Assembly: GCF_007004735.1 (NCBI RefSeq)
Contig: NZ_SSNL01000006.1
Location: 186,001-250,000 of the forward strand
DNA length: 64,000 nt
From: Salinigranum halophilum
GTDB lineage: Archaea > Halobacteriota > Halobacteria > Halobacteriales > Haloferacaceae
Direction of reading: 5' to 3'
In this document: in pieces, positions 43,741-53,134 of the stretch
How the letters are laid out: every line of letters begins with the position of its first letter
Position numbering within the stretch: position 1 is the stretch's first letter
Notes under the pieces: model-generated
What the model was told of the DNA's origin: nothing
Databases searched by the model: none
Seen by the model: only the letters and a program-made list of their open reading frames with translations
Program-made: the position numbers and the translations under genes

Positions 43741-44555
43741 CGGTCGTACCCCCCGAGGTATGCTTGCTGAACCGCCTCGTTGCTGGCGACCGCCTCGGGG
43801 GTGCCCGTCGTGATCGGACGGCCACTGTTGAGTACCGTGATCCGGTCGGAGAGACGCATCACGAGGTCGACGTCGTGTTCGACGAGGACGAGGGTCCTGT
43901 CTGCCAGCACGTCTTCGACGAGTTCGATCGTCGCCAGCGTCTCCTCGCCGCTCATCCCCGCAGTCGGTTCGTCGAGCAAGACCACCTCCGGGTCGGTCGC
44001 GAGGACGAGCCCCAGTTCGAGGCGTCGCCGGTCACCGTACGAGAGCGTGCTCGCCCGTGCCTCGGCGAACGCCGTGAGACCGACCCGGTCGAGGACCGAC
44101 TCCGCACGGTCTGTGATCGTCTCGAGACCCCCGACTTCGGCGAGGAACGTCTCCAGCGTGGAGAGGTCGTCGTAGGTCGCTGCCTGGGTGGCCAGCCTGA
44201 CGTTCTCGCGCACGGAGAGCCCGGTGAAGACGGTCGTCAACTGGAACGACCGGGCGAGGCCGCCCGCGACACGCGTTGCTGGCGGGGAGTCCGTGACGTC
44301 CGTCCCGAGTAGCGTGATCGACCCGTCCGTCGGCGCCATCGCCCCGCTGATGAGGTTGAACAGCGTGGTCTTGCCCGCACCGTTCGGGCCGATGATACTC
44401 CGGAACTCGCCGCGTTCGATCGCTAAATCGACCCCGTCGACTGCGGTGAACCCGCCGAACTGTTTCGTGAGCCCATCGGTCCGCAACACGACGTCGTCGG
44501 CCACAGTCGTGTCTCCGTACGGTGTCTTCTCGCTCTCTGCGGCCGTGTCAGTCAT
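43737..44555 (-). CDS. Branched-chain amino-acid-type ABC ATPase (LivG-like)
   Basis: A 272-aa ATPase with Walker A GPNGAGKTT, signature LSYGDRRRLELGLVLA (LSYG replaces LSGG, as is normal for LivG), Walker B VVLLDEPTAGMSGEE and VLVEHDVDLVM. The ATG at 44555 overlaps the end of the fused permease gene by 8 nt; a longer frame upstream is antisense-free but encodes only non-homologous residues in a shifted frame of that permease. Confidence 0.92.
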   Translation of the reverse strand: MTDTAAESEKTPYGDTTVADDVVLRTDGLTKQFGGFTAVDGVDLAIERGEFRSIIGPNGAGKTTLFNLISGAMAPTDGSITLLGTDVTDSPPATRVAGGLARSFQLTTVFTGLSVRENVRLATQAATYDDLSTLETFLAEVGGLETITDRAESVLDRVGLTAFAEARASTLSYGDRRRLELGLVLATDPEVVLLDEPTAGMSGEETLATIELVEDVLADRTLVLVEHDVDLVMRLSDRITVLNSGRPITTGTPEAVASNEAVQQAYLGGYDR

Positions 44556-46539
44556 CGCCCTCCACCTCACTGGCCCGCCCACCCGAAGCCGTCTTGGTTT
44601 CGGTTGCCCCGGCGTACTCAGACAGTCGAATAGGCAGGGAGACGAGGCCCTTCGGCAAGAACAGCACGACCGCGACGAAAGCAGTTCCGAGCAGCAGTCG
44701 CCACCACGGGATGAGTGACGAGAGGCGCTCCTCGAAGATGGTGAACACGGCCGCCCCGAGCATCGGGCCGTACAGCGTTCCAGCACCCCCGAGGACCGCC
44801 ATGACGACGACGTCGCCGCTGTTGATCCAGTGCAACAGCGTCGGTGTCGCAAAGCCGTTGTAGAGGGCGAAGAGGGCTCCCGAGAGGCCGGCGAGCGTCC
44901 CACTCACCGTGAACGCCTGTCGCTTGACCCGCTGGACGCGATAGCCGACGAAGCCCGCTCTGAGTTCACTCTCTCGAATCGCCTGCAGGACGGAGCCGAA
45001 CGGTGCGTGCATCATGCGGCGGACGAGAAGGTACGAGCCGACAACCGTCATCAAGAGGAAGTAGTAGAACAGTGCGTCGCCCGTGAACGCGAACGGTTCG
45101 CGACCGACGATGATCTCGCTGAAACGCACACCGACGGGGCCGAACCCGTACAGCGGCTCGGGGACACCGAACAGGCCGTTACTGCCGCCGGTGAAGCCGA
45201 ACTTGACGACGGCCTCGTTCGCGAGCTCGGCGAAGGCGAGGGTCATCATCACGAAGTAGACCCCCGAGACACGGATCGCGAGGTGACCGACGACGCCGGC
45301 GACGAGCGCAGAGCAGCCGAGGGCGACGGCGAGGGCGACGAACGCCGAGGGCGTGACGTGCGTGAGCGTCAGCACGACGGCGTACGCGCCCACCCCGTAG
45401 AAGAGCGTGTGTCCGAGCGAGATCAGGCCGGCGTATCCGAGGACGATGTCGAGACTCAACGCGAACAGCGCCCAGATGAGTGCCGTCGTCACCATCGAGA
45501 CGACGAACTTCGAGTAGAGGACCCCCTCGAACACCGGGACGAGCGCGAGCAGTCCGACGACGGCGAGGCCTATGCGGAACCGTAGCCGCGGTCGGTCGCC
45601 GAGGACGCCACCGTCGAGGTCGCTGACGAACTGGCTCGGTTCGGAGTCGCCGGCGTCGACCTGCGTGCTGCCGCCGCCGAACAGCCCCTCTGGACGGACG
45701 AGTAACACGCCGATCATGAGCCCGAAGACGACCATCCCCTGCAGGTCGGGGACGAACGTGCTGGCGACGCTCTGGAGGATACCGACGAGGAGCCCGCCGA
45801 AGACCGCCCCGCGAAAGCTCCCGAGACCACCCAGGACGACGATGACGAACGCCGGGATGATCACCGCATTGCCCATCGAGACGTTCACGTTCTGGTAGCC
45901 GCCCAGGACGACACCACCGAACGCCGCCATCGCAGCCCCGTAACCGAACACGAGCGTGTAGTAGCGGTCGATGTCGATGCCGAGGTTGCGGACCATCCCT
46001 CTGTCCTCTGCCCCGGCTCTGATCACCAGTCCGAACCGCGTGTGGTGCAAGAGCCCCCACGTGACGAGGGCGAGCAGGAGGCCGGACGCGATCATGAAGT
46101 AGTTGTACAGCGAGTAGGAGAACCCGAGGAGCGAGACCGCACCATCGAGCAATACAGGGGGTGAGAGGTTCTTCGCTTCGGTCCCCCAGACGAGCTGTTT
46201 CGTGTCGTAGATGATCAACAGCAGGCCGAAGGTGAGGAGGATCTGTGCAAGTTGGCCGCGCCCGTACACACGTCGGATGAGCCCCCGTTCGAGACCTGCA
46301 CCGAGTGTGCCGACGAGAAGCGGAACGAAGACGAGTGCGAGCCAGAAGCCGCCCTCGCCGAAACCGATGATAACCGAGACTGCGAAGTAGGCACCCAGCG
46401 CCAGCAGCTCGCCGTGTGAGATGTTCAACACGTCCATGACCCCGAAGACGACGGACAACCCCGCGGCGACGAGGACATAGACGACCCCAATCGTCACCCC
46501 ATTGAGGAGAATTTCGAGCAGTTGGAGTGCCGAGACCAT
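44548..46539 (-). CDS. Fused LivH-LivM ABC permease
   Basis: A 663-aa membrane protein that joins the two Liv permeases. Residues 1-290 match LivH (VYVLVAAGLSVVFGVMDVLNISHGELLALG; VVLGGLGSFRGAVFGGLLVG). A polar linker of about 35 residues (GGGSTQVDAGDSEPSQ) leads to residues 325-663, which match LivM (LDIVLGYAGLISLGHTLFYGVGAY; FTGGSNGLFGVPEP). In bacteria these are separate genes. GATTTTATCA at 46561-46570 on the same strand is 22-31 nt upstream of the ATG and likely drives the operon. Confidence 0.93.
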   Translation of the reverse strand: MVSALQLLEILLNGVTIGVVYVLVAAGLSVVFGVMDVLNISHGELLALGAYFAVSVIIGFGEGGFWLALVFVPLLVGTLGAGLERGLIRRVYGRGQLAQILLTFGLLLIIYDTKQLVWGTEAKNLSPPVLLDGAVSLLGFSYSLYNYFMIASGLLLALVTWGLLHHTRFGLVIRAGAEDRGMVRNLGIDIDRYYTLVFGYGAAMAAFGGVVLGGYQNVNVSMGNAVIIPAFVIVVLGGLGSFRGAVFGGLLVGILQSVASTFVPDLQGMVVFGLMIGVLLVRPEGLFGGGSTQVDAGDSEPSQFVSDLDGGVLGDRPRLRFRIGLAVVGLLALVPVFEGVLYSKFVVSMVTTALIWALFALSLDIVLGYAGLISLGHTLFYGVGAYAVVLTLTHVTPSAFVALAVALGCSALVAGVVGHLAIRVSGVYFVMMTLAFAELANEAVVKFGFTGGSNGLFGVPEPLYGFGPVGVRFSEIIVGREPFAFTGDALFYYFLLMTVVGSYLLVRRMMHAPFGSVLQAIRESELRAGFVGYRVQRVKRQAFTVSGTLAGLSGALFALYNGFATPTLLHWINSGDVVVMAVLGGAGTLYGPMLGAAVFTIFEERLSSLIPWWRLLLGTAFVAVVLFLPKGLVSLPIRLSEYAGATETKTASGGRASEVEGDD

Positions 46540-46560
46540 ATCACGCTCTCACGAGTCCAG

Positions 46561-46570
46561 TGATAAAATC
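46561..46570 (-). promoter_or_regulatory. Promoter of the Liv-type operon
   Basis: On the minus strand GATTTTATCA lies 22-31 nt upstream of the fused permease start at 46539, fitting a leaderless transcript that would run through the ATPases and possibly the binding-protein and kinase genes. Confidence 0.55.
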
Positions 46571-46662
46571 CCATCCTTACATCGCTGGAGGAGTCTCAAT
46601 TCGATATCACTCCTTGTGACCCCGGGAAACACTCATCTGCGTCCGGCGTCCAGTGTGTGCCA

Positions 46663-47331
46663 ATGTTCCGTGCGAAGCTCTATCTCGACATGGAGACGGA
46701 CTGTATCCTGAGTGAGGTCACCGCTCGCTGGGAGACCACGTTCACGGTCAACTACGAGGAGGTGATCGACGACGAGCACATCAAGTTCGTCATCGATGCC
46801 GGGGGCAACGCCGACGAGTTCGTACGGGCGTTCGAGGCTTCAGACCAGGTCTGCACCGTCGACCGGGTCGACGAGACCCACGTGAAGCTCACGAAACGCT
46901 CGTGTGGTGCGCTGCCGATCATCCGGAAGAACCACGGCATGATGCAGTGGTGGGACCGCGTGAACGGCACCCAGCGAATCTTCGATATCGTCGTCTATCG
47001 TCGGGCTGACCTCCGGAACATCGTCACGGAGCTTCGGGAGTTCGGATCGGTCGAAGTCCTGCAGTTGCTGCCGTACCAGTCCTCAGAGACCCTGCTGTCG
47101 GACCGCCAGGCCGAGGTGGTCGGACTCGCGCTCGCAGAGGGCTACTACGAGTGGCCCCGAGCGGCCGATGCCGAGACGCTCGCGGCGGAACTCGGTATCG
47201 CGCACTCGACCTTCCTCGAGCACCTCCGGAAGGCGGAGGCCCGACTCCTGCGCAGCGCGTTCGAGGGCGAGCAGCGCAGCGGCACGACCAGTGACGGGGA
47301 GCTGCGTGTCTCGCCGTCCATCGGGAACTAG
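46663..47331 (+). CDS. HTH_10 (bacterio-opsin activator-like) transcriptional regulator
   Basis: The 222-aa protein ends in an HTH_10 domain: LLSDRQAEVVGLALAEGYYEWPR and LAAELGIAHSTFLEHLRKAEARLL (about residues 148-205), the archaeal Bat-type DNA-binding unit. The N-terminal half (residues 1-140) is a divergent sensor domain with no recognised cofactor motif. It precedes the third ABC operon on the same strand, 143 nt upstream, and is the natural candidate for its regulator. A GTG two codons before the ATG is an alternative start. Confidence 0.85.
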   Translation: MFRAKLYLDMETDCILSEVTARWETTFTVNYEEVIDDEHIKFVIDAGGNADEFVRAFEASDQVCTVDRVDETHVKLTKRSCGALPIIRKNHGMMQWWDRVNGTQRIFDIVVYRRADLRNIVTELREFGSVEVLQLLPYQSSETLLSDRQAEVVGLALAEGYYEWPRAADAETLAAELGIAHSTFLEHLRKAEARLLRSAFEGEQRSGTTSDGELRVSPSIGN

Positions 47332-47420
47332 CCCAGCATCCGATTGCTGTCGCAGAGTCGCTTCCGCCGGGGACACATCGACCGACTCTCTCTCTCGCCG
47401 AGTAGCCGACCCCACTTGAA

Positions 47421-47440
47421 TAGCCTACGAGTGTAGGCTA
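47421..47440. promoter_or_regulatory. Perfect 20-bp palindromic operator candidate
   Basis: TAGCCTAC-GAGT-GTAGGCTA has perfectly complementary 8-bp arms. It lies 35-54 nt upstream of the ATG at 47475 and just ahead of an AT-rich TGATTAAG stretch (47451-47458), where a factor could block or recruit the basal transcription machinery of the ABC operon. Confidence 0.65.
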
Positions 47441-47474
47441 AAGACGTTCATGATTAAGTGTTGTAAAGTGAACC

Positions 47475-48869
47475 ATGTCTCAGAGGCATACGTCCAGGCG
47501 TGCGTTCCTCACAGCAGCGGGCACCACAGCGACCATCGGCCTCACAGGCTGTCTCGGCAACGGTGGCGACGGCGGTGGCGGTGGAGACTCCGGCGGTGGG
47601 GGAGACTCCAGCGGCGGGAGCGGGAACGGGGGCGGCGATGGGGGCAGCGGTGGAGGTGGTGGGGGCGACACCTCGACCACCATCACTTACCTCTCGGACC
47701 GCGGGGACTCGAAGGACGTCATCGACCAGATCATCGCGGAGTTCGAAGCGGAGTTCGACTACACGGTCGACGTGACGTACACCGCGAAGGGGACGTCGAC
47801 CGACGAGCAGTTACAGAAGATGCGGGCCGCGAACAACCCGCCGGACATCGTCTTCGACACCGCTTCGGACGCGTACCGGTACCAGCGTGACGGCAACGCC
47901 GCTCCGGTCAGCGAAGCCGTCCAGGGGACCGGCCTCCCGGACCCTGTGAACGTCGAGGGGGAATCCTACTTCGTCCCGACGATGGTCGAACCCCTGATGG
48001 GGTGGTACCGGAACGACATCTACGACGAGAACCCGACGACTTGGGAGAACTGGCTCGCCGAGGCCCAGCGCGCGAGCGAGGAGGAAGACATCAACGGCTA
48101 CGTCGTCCAGTCCGGGAACACGAACAACGCCGACACCTCGGTCACGCAGACGCTCTGGCAGAACGACGTCGACATCTACAGCGGCCCGGAGGGCGACATC
48201 GAGGTCACCATCGACCAGGGCGAGAACCGAACTCGCGCGGTCGAGACGTTCGAGTGGCTCGCGTCGATGGCCGAGTACGCGCCGAACGGGTCGGGCTGGG
48301 AGTGGGGCGACGCGATTGCCGCGCTCCAGCAGGAGAACGCCGCCGCCGCGATGAGCGTCGGTGGGCTCCCGATTCTCACCATCATGGGGAACCGTCCTGA
48401 CCTCGTCGACAAGCTCTCCCCGACCGCGTTCCCCGTCCCCGACGGCAAGGAACAGGACAAGTGGTGGGCGTACATGGAGGGCCACGTCGTCTGGTCCGGC
48501 GGCGAGGCGACCGAGGGCGCCCGCGAGTTCGTCAACTTCTTCAACCAGTCCGACCGGTTCATGGACTTCCTGCTCTCCGCACCGCTGTTCCAGTTCCCGC
48601 CGACGCGCGAGGGTCTCGACAGTGAGGCGTACACCACGAACGAGGTCGTCCAGAACAACCCCGAGGTGATGGAGCTGGTTCGCGAGAACTGGGATGCGTT
48701 CACGACCGTCCTCGCGACCGGGGACGACGGCGCTCCGAACATCGTCGGCGCGGACGCCTACGGCCAGCAGAAGTTCGGCGAAGCCGCCGACCAGCTACTC
48801 GTCGGCGGGCTCTCACCGGAAGAGACCGTCGACTGGCTCGCGGAGGAACTCAGGGCGCTCCAGGGCTAA
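47475..48869 (+). CDS. ABC transporter extracellular solute-binding lipoprotein (family 1)
   Basis: A 464-aa binding protein. The N-terminus has TSRRAFLTAAGTTATIGLTGC, a Tat signal and lipobox, then a very long Gly/Asp/Ser linker (about residues 28-70). The mature part is a family 1 solute-binding fold (ITYLSDRGDSKDVIDQIIAEFE, ANNPPDIVFDTASDAYRYQ). It resembles sugar or glycerol-phosphate binding proteins. The coupling of its operon to CoA-transferase genes hints at an organic acid or modified sugar. Confidence 0.88.
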   Translation: MSQRHTSRRAFLTAAGTTATIGLTGCLGNGGDGGGGGDSGGGGDSSGGSGNGGGDGGSGGGGGGDTSTTITYLSDRGDSKDVIDQIIAEFEAEFDYTVDVTYTAKGTSTDEQLQKMRAANNPPDIVFDTASDAYRYQRDGNAAPVSEAVQGTGLPDPVNVEGESYFVPTMVEPLMGWYRNDIYDENPTTWENWLAEAQRASEEEDINGYVVQSGNTNNADTSVTQTLWQNDVDIYSGPEGDIEVTIDQGENRTRAVETFEWLASMAEYAPNGSGWEWGDAIAALQQENAAAAMSVGGLPILTIMGNRPDLVDKLSPTAFPVPDGKEQDKWWAYMEGHVVWSGGEATEGAREFVNFFNQSDRFMDFLLSAPLFQFPPTREGLDSEAYTTNEVVQNNPEVMELVRENWDAFTTVLATGDDGAPNIVGADAYGQQKFGEAADQLLVGGLSPEETVDWLAEELRALQG

Positions 48870-48887
48870 CTGAGGTTCCTCGCCGCA

Positions 48888-49799
48888 ATGAGTACCTCAA
48901 CGTCGCTTTCGACACGGTTCGCAGAGATCGACGAGCGTCGCCTGCTGCTGTTGGTGACGTTCGTCCCGCTCGTCGCGTTCTTCGTCGTCGTGTGGGCCAT
49001 ACCCATCCTCTACGCGCTCGGGATGAGCCTGTTCTCCGACCCGACCGGCGCGAGTGTCTTCGTCGGCCTGGAGAACTACACCGCGATCTTGGCCACACCG
49101 GCGTTCCTGACGTTCCTCTGGAACAGTGTCGTCTACGCCGTCTCGACGACGGTGTTCAGTCTCCTGCTCGGCCTCGCGCTCGCACTGGTCGTCAATCAGC
49201 AGATCAAGGGCGGAAACGTCCTCCGGACGATGATGATCTTCCCGTACCTCCTGCCGACGCTCGTCGTCATCTTCATCTGGCAGTTCCTCTTCGACCCGAA
49301 CCTCGGTGTCATCAACCAGTGGCTGCTCGGCTTCGGTGTCATCGAAGAGCCCATCGCGTTCTTCTCGACGCTCGAGTGGGCGATGCCGGCCGTCGCGATC
49401 ACCAGCGTCTGGAAGTTCGGCTCGTTCGCGTTCTTCATCCTGCTCGCCCGCCTCCAGGCCATCGACCCCAACCTCTACGAACGCGCCCGCGTCGAGGGCG
49501 CATCGTCGTGGCAGTCGTTCCGCGATATCACGATTCCACACCTCCGTGGAGCCATCCTCATCATCCTCCTCGTTCGGGGCATCTGGATGTTCAACAAGTT
49601 CGATATCATCTACCTCGCCACCAGAGGCGGCCCGCTTGATGCGACGACCACCCTCCCGATCCGCGTGTACGAACTCGCGTTCAACGAGGTGAACTTCGGC
49701 GGTGCCACCGCGTTGGCAGGCATCATGTTCTTCCTGCTCGCGGGGGTCGCCGTCGTCTACTTCAAACTCTTCACCCCCGAAGAGGAGGTGGCGGCCTGA
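48888..49799 (+). CDS. Carbohydrate-type ABC transporter permease (MalF/UgpA-like)
   Basis: This 303-aa permease has six hydrophobic segments and the EAA-loop motif ERARVEGASSWQSFRDITIPHL near residue 195. Its stop overlaps the next gene's ATG by one base (TGATG). It starts 18 nt after the binding-protein stop. Confidence 0.9.
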   Translation: MSTSTSLSTRFAEIDERRLLLLVTFVPLVAFFVVVWAIPILYALGMSLFSDPTGASVFVGLENYTAILATPAFLTFLWNSVVYAVSTTVFSLLLGLALALVVNQQIKGGNVLRTMMIFPYLLPTLVVIFIWQFLFDPNLGVINQWLLGFGVIEEPIAFFSTLEWAMPAVAITSVWKFGSFAFFILLARLQAIDPNLYERARVEGASSWQSFRDITIPHLRGAILIILLVRGIWMFNKFDIIYLATRGGPLDATTTLPIRVYELAFNEVNFGGATALAGIMFFLLAGVAVVYFKLFTPEEEVAA

Positions 49800-50671
49800 T
49801 GGCCCTCGGCGAAGGCGCTGCGGGGTCGTACGTCCCACAACACGTTCAGGCGACGGTCAAACGCGTCTCACTCGCCGTGGTCGCGATACTGGTCGCCATC
49901 TTCGTCACCATCCCCGTGTACGTGATGGTGGCCGTCGCGGTCCAGGCACCCCAGACGGTGTTCGCTGGCGGTGACGTGAACCTCCTCATCGAGTCGTTCA
50001 CGTTCCGGAACTTCGCGGTGCTGCTCGAAGAGACCGCGACCGTCCAGTACTTCACGAACAGTCTGATCGTCACGGTGAGCTCGACGGTCCTCTCGACATC
50101 GCTCGCGGTGGCGGCCGGCTACGGCCTCACCCGCTTCGAGTTCAGGGGGAAGACGATGGCGGCACGCGCGGTGCTGTTCTCGTACATGTTCAGCCCGATC
50201 GTGCTCGCCATCCCGCTGTACGTGATCTTCTTCACGCTCGGCATGCTGAACAGCTACTTCGCGCTGACGCTGGCGCTGACGGGAATCTCGGCGCCCTTTA
50301 CCATCTGGTTGATGTGGCAGTACTTCCAGACCGTGCCCATCTCGCTCGAAGAATCGGCGTGGGTTCGCGGTGCGAGTCGCACCCGGACGCTCTGGGACGT
50401 CGTGTTACCGGTCGCGAGACCGGGGTACGTCTCCGCGGCCATCTTCTCGTTCGCCGTCGCGTGGAACGACTACACGATGGCACGCGTCGTGATGAGTCAA
50501 GACGAGATGTACACGATCACGGTCGGGGCGAGCCTCTTTCTCGACCGCGTCAGCATCGGCTGGGGGGAGACGATGGCGGTGTCGCTCCTCATCTGTATCC
50601 CCCCGTTCCTCATCGCACTGTTCCTGCAGAACTACCTGCTCCAGGGCTTCAACGTCGGAGGGCTCGAATAA
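49799..50671 (+). CDS. Carbohydrate-type ABC transporter permease (MalG/UgpE-like)
   Basis: A 290-aa permease with six hydrophobic segments. Its EAA loop reads EESAWVRGASRTRTLWDVVLP, where the usual second Ala-Asp pair is replaced by Trp-Val-Arg, so it is more divergent than the earlier permeases. It overlaps its neighbours by one base on each side (TGATG upstream, TAATG downstream). Confidence 0.9.
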   Translation: MALGEGAAGSYVPQHVQATVKRVSLAVVAILVAIFVTIPVYVMVAVAVQAPQTVFAGGDVNLLIESFTFRNFAVLLEETATVQYFTNSLIVTVSSTVLSTSLAVAAGYGLTRFEFRGKTMAARAVLFSYMFSPIVLAIPLYVIFFTLGMLNSYFALTLALTGISAPFTIWLMWQYFQTVPISLEESAWVRGASRTRTLWDVVLPVARPGYVSAAIFSFAVAWNDYTMARVVMSQDEMYTITVGASLFLDRVSIGWGETMAVSLLICIPPFLIALFLQNYLLQGFNVGGLE

Positions 50672-51801
50672 TGGCACGACCAATCCACTTCGATACGGTA
50701 CGCAAAGAGTACAAGACAGCCAGCACCGTCCACGTCGCCGTCGACGACCTCACGCTATCGATTCCGGAGGGCTCGTTCACGACGCTCGTCGGGCCGTCCG
50801 GCTGTGGGAAGACGACCACGCTCCGCATGATCGCGGGGCTGGAGACTCCGTCGAGCGGCCGCATCGCGTTCGGTGACGAGGACGTCACCGAGCAGTCGCC
50901 ACAGGAGCGCAACTGCGCGATGGTGTTTCAGTCCATCGCGCTCTACCCGCACATGACCGTCCGCGAGAACATCGGGTACGGCCTCAAGATCCAGGGGGTT
51001 CCGAAGGCCGAGCGCGACGAACTCATCGACGAGGCTGCGGCCACCCTCCAGATCACCGAGCAGCTCGAGAAGATGCCCGCGGAGCTTTCGGGCGGCCAAC
51101 AGCAGCGCGTGGCGCTCGGGTCCGCGTTCGTCCAGGACCCCGACGTCCTCCTGCTGGACGAACCGATGAGTGACCTGGACGCGAAGCTCAAAGCCGAGCT
51201 TCGCGTCGAGGTCCAGCGCCTCCATCAAGAGCTCGACGCGACGGTCGTCTACGTCACGCACGACCAGACCGAGGCGATGACGATGAGCGACCAGGTGATC
51301 CTCCTGAACGAGGGCCGACTGGAGCAGTTCGCGCCACCGGGCGAACTGTTCGACAGGCCGGTCTCCGCGTACGTCGCGGAGTTCATCGGCACACCGTCGA
51401 CGAACCTCCTGTCGGCGACCGTCGCAGCGTCCGAAGACGGCTACGTCCTCAGCGCACCGGGGTTCGACGTCGCCGTGCCGGCCGAACACTTCGCGGACCG
51501 TGTCGGCGAGCGGGTGACGGTCGGGATTCGCCCGCAGTACCTCTCGGCGGACGACGGGACGTACGGCCTCGACATCACCGCCGAGGTCATCGAACAACTC
51601 GGCACCGAGTTCGTCGTCCACGGCTACACGGACGACGGTTCGGCCGTCGACGCCGTCTCCGCCGCCTTCGGAGACGTCGACCCGGGCGACGAACTCGACC
51701 TGTCCTTCGAAGCACGCGACCTGTTCGTCTTCGACGACGCCGGGCAGACGATCTGTCACGGTCCTGACCTCGTCCGCGAGAACCTCTCACAGCCGAGCTG
51801 A
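50671..51801 (+). CDS. ABC transporter ATP-binding protein (UgpC/MalK-like)
   Basis: A 376-aa CUT1-type ATPase with Walker A GPSGCGKTT, Q-loop VFQSIALYPHM, signature LSGGQQQRVALGSAF, Walker B VLLLDEPMSDLD and H-loop VYVTHDQTEAMTMSD. A C-terminal TOBE-type regulatory region follows residue 240. The frame extends upstream antisense-free into the permease gene, but the ATG at 50671 overlaps the permease stop and gives the family N-terminus (MARPIHFDTVRKEY). Confidence 0.92.
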   Translation: MARPIHFDTVRKEYKTASTVHVAVDDLTLSIPEGSFTTLVGPSGCGKTTTLRMIAGLETPSSGRIAFGDEDVTEQSPQERNCAMVFQSIALYPHMTVRENIGYGLKIQGVPKAERDELIDEAAATLQITEQLEKMPAELSGGQQQRVALGSAFVQDPDVLLLDEPMSDLDAKLKAELRVEVQRLHQELDATVVYVTHDQTEAMTMSDQVILLNEGRLEQFAPPGELFDRPVSAYVAEFIGTPSTNLLSATVAASEDGYVLSAPGFDVAVPAEHFADRVGERVTVGIRPQYLSADDGTYGLDITAEVIEQLGTEFVVHGYTDDGSAVDAVSAAFGDVDPGDELDLSFEARDLFVFDDAGQTICHGPDLVRENLSQPS

Positions 51802-51910
51802 CCACCTGTTCGCTATCACGCATCCCATGACACACGACTCACCGACACACCGAGCGCGGACGAAACGCGAAGAGCAAGCCAGAGACGACCGCAGAGAGGT
51901 GACGCCGGTC

Positions 51911-53134
51911 ATGACCGACGGTGGACGGGTCGCGCCATCGCTGCTTCCGGGCGGCGAGGGCCGACCGTTGTCGGACGTGACGGTCCTGGAACTCGGGCAC
52001 ATCATCGCGGGCCCGTTCTGCTCGATGATCCTCGCCGACCTCGGCGCGGAAGTCATCAAGGTCGAATCACCGGGGGGCGGTGACGCCGTCCGCGACTCGA
52101 GTCCGATCGGGAACAGCTCGTTCAACTACGTGAACCGGAACAAGCTCAGTGTCACGCTCGACCTGAAGTCCGACGACGGCACGGCCATCTTCGAAGAACT
52201 CGTCGCGAACGCCGACGTGCTGGTCGAGAACTTCGCGGCCGGGACCGCCGACCGCCTCGGCGTCGGCTACGACGACCTCAAGACGGTCAACGAGGAACTG
52301 GTCTACTGCTCGATCAAGGGGTTCAACCAGGGCCCCTACGAGCGGTTCCCGGCGCTCGATCCGGTCGCCGAAGCGCTCTCGGGCGTCATGAGCGTGACCG
52401 GCCATCCCGGCCAGCCGCCCGTCCGGTCGGGAACGAGCCTGTCCGACATGGTGGCGTCGCTTTACGCCGCCGTGACGGTTCTCGGTGCCATCCGTCAGCG
52501 CCAAGAGACCGGCACCGGCCAGCACCTCACCGTCCCGCTGTTCGAGAGCACGGTCGCACTCATGGGGTACTGGCTCGCGTACACACAGGCGTACGACGAC
52601 GTCCCCGAGCCGATGGGCGCGAGCCACCCCGGCTGGGCCCCGTACGACGTGTTCCGGTCTGGCGACGACGAGTGGGTGTTCATCGGGCCGTCTTCGGACC
52701 GGCAGTGGCGGCAGTTCTGTGACGCCCTCGGCCTCGACATCGGCGACGACGAGCGGTTCGCGGAACTCGAGAACCGCCTGGAGAACCGCACGGAACTCCA
52801 CGCCATCGTCGAGGCGACCTGCGAGGAGTACACGCGTGACGAGCTCGTCAGGCGTCTGCAGGACGCGGGCGTTCCGGTCGCCCCGGTGAACGACATGGGT
52901 GACGTCCGGGACGACCCCCACCTCGAGGCGACGGACGCACTCGCCGAAGTCGAAGCCACCGAGGGCGACGGTGGCCGCGTCCGGACCCCGCGATTCCCGG
53001 CGCGCTCGACGGGGTTCGACCGGGTCGAGTCGACGGACCCGCCGTCGCTCGGTGAGGACACCACCCCCGTCCTCGAGGCGCTCGGCTACGACGAGGGCGA
53101 GATCGACCGGTTCCGAGAGGCGGGCGTGCTGTGA
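51911..53134 (+). CDS. Class III (CaiB/BaiF) acyl-CoA transferase
   Basis: The 407-aa protein shows the family III CoA-transferase pattern LSDVTVLELGHIIAGPFCSMILADLGAEVIKVE, then GSSFNYVNRNKLSVTLDLK, VLVENFAAG and SGVMSVTGHPGQPP...SDM containing the candidate catalytic Asp. It would transfer CoA from a donor acyl-CoA to an organic acid. I use the ATG at 51911 because GAGGTGA, complementary to the 3' end of 16S rRNA, precedes it; the ATG at 51827 lacks such a site. Its stop overlaps the next gene (GTGA). Confidence 0.87.
   Translation: MTDGGRVAPSLLPGGEGRPLSDVTVLELGHIIAGPFCSMILADLGAEVIKVESPGGGDAVRDSSPIGNSSFNYVNRNKLSVTLDLKSDDGTAIFEELVANADVLVENFAAGTADRLGVGYDDLKTVNEELVYCSIKGFNQGPYERFPALDPVAEALSGVMSVTGHPGQPPVRSGTSLSDMVASLYAAVTVLGAIRQRQETGTGQHLTVPLFESTVALMGYWLAYTQAYDDVPEPMGASHPGWAPYDVFRSGDDEWVFIGPSSDRQWRQFCDALGLDIGDDERFAELENRLENRTELHAIVEATCEEYTRDELVRRLQDAGVPVAPVNDMGDVRDDPHLEATDALAEVEATEGDGGRVRTPRFPARSTGFDRVESTDPPSLGEDTTPVLEALGYDEGEIDRFREAGVL

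Noticed and set aside
44556-44903. Longer N-terminus for the LivG-like ATPase
   Set aside because: The extra 116 residues lie within the coding sequence of the fused permease in another frame and show no homology; the ATG at 44555 gives the normal domain start.
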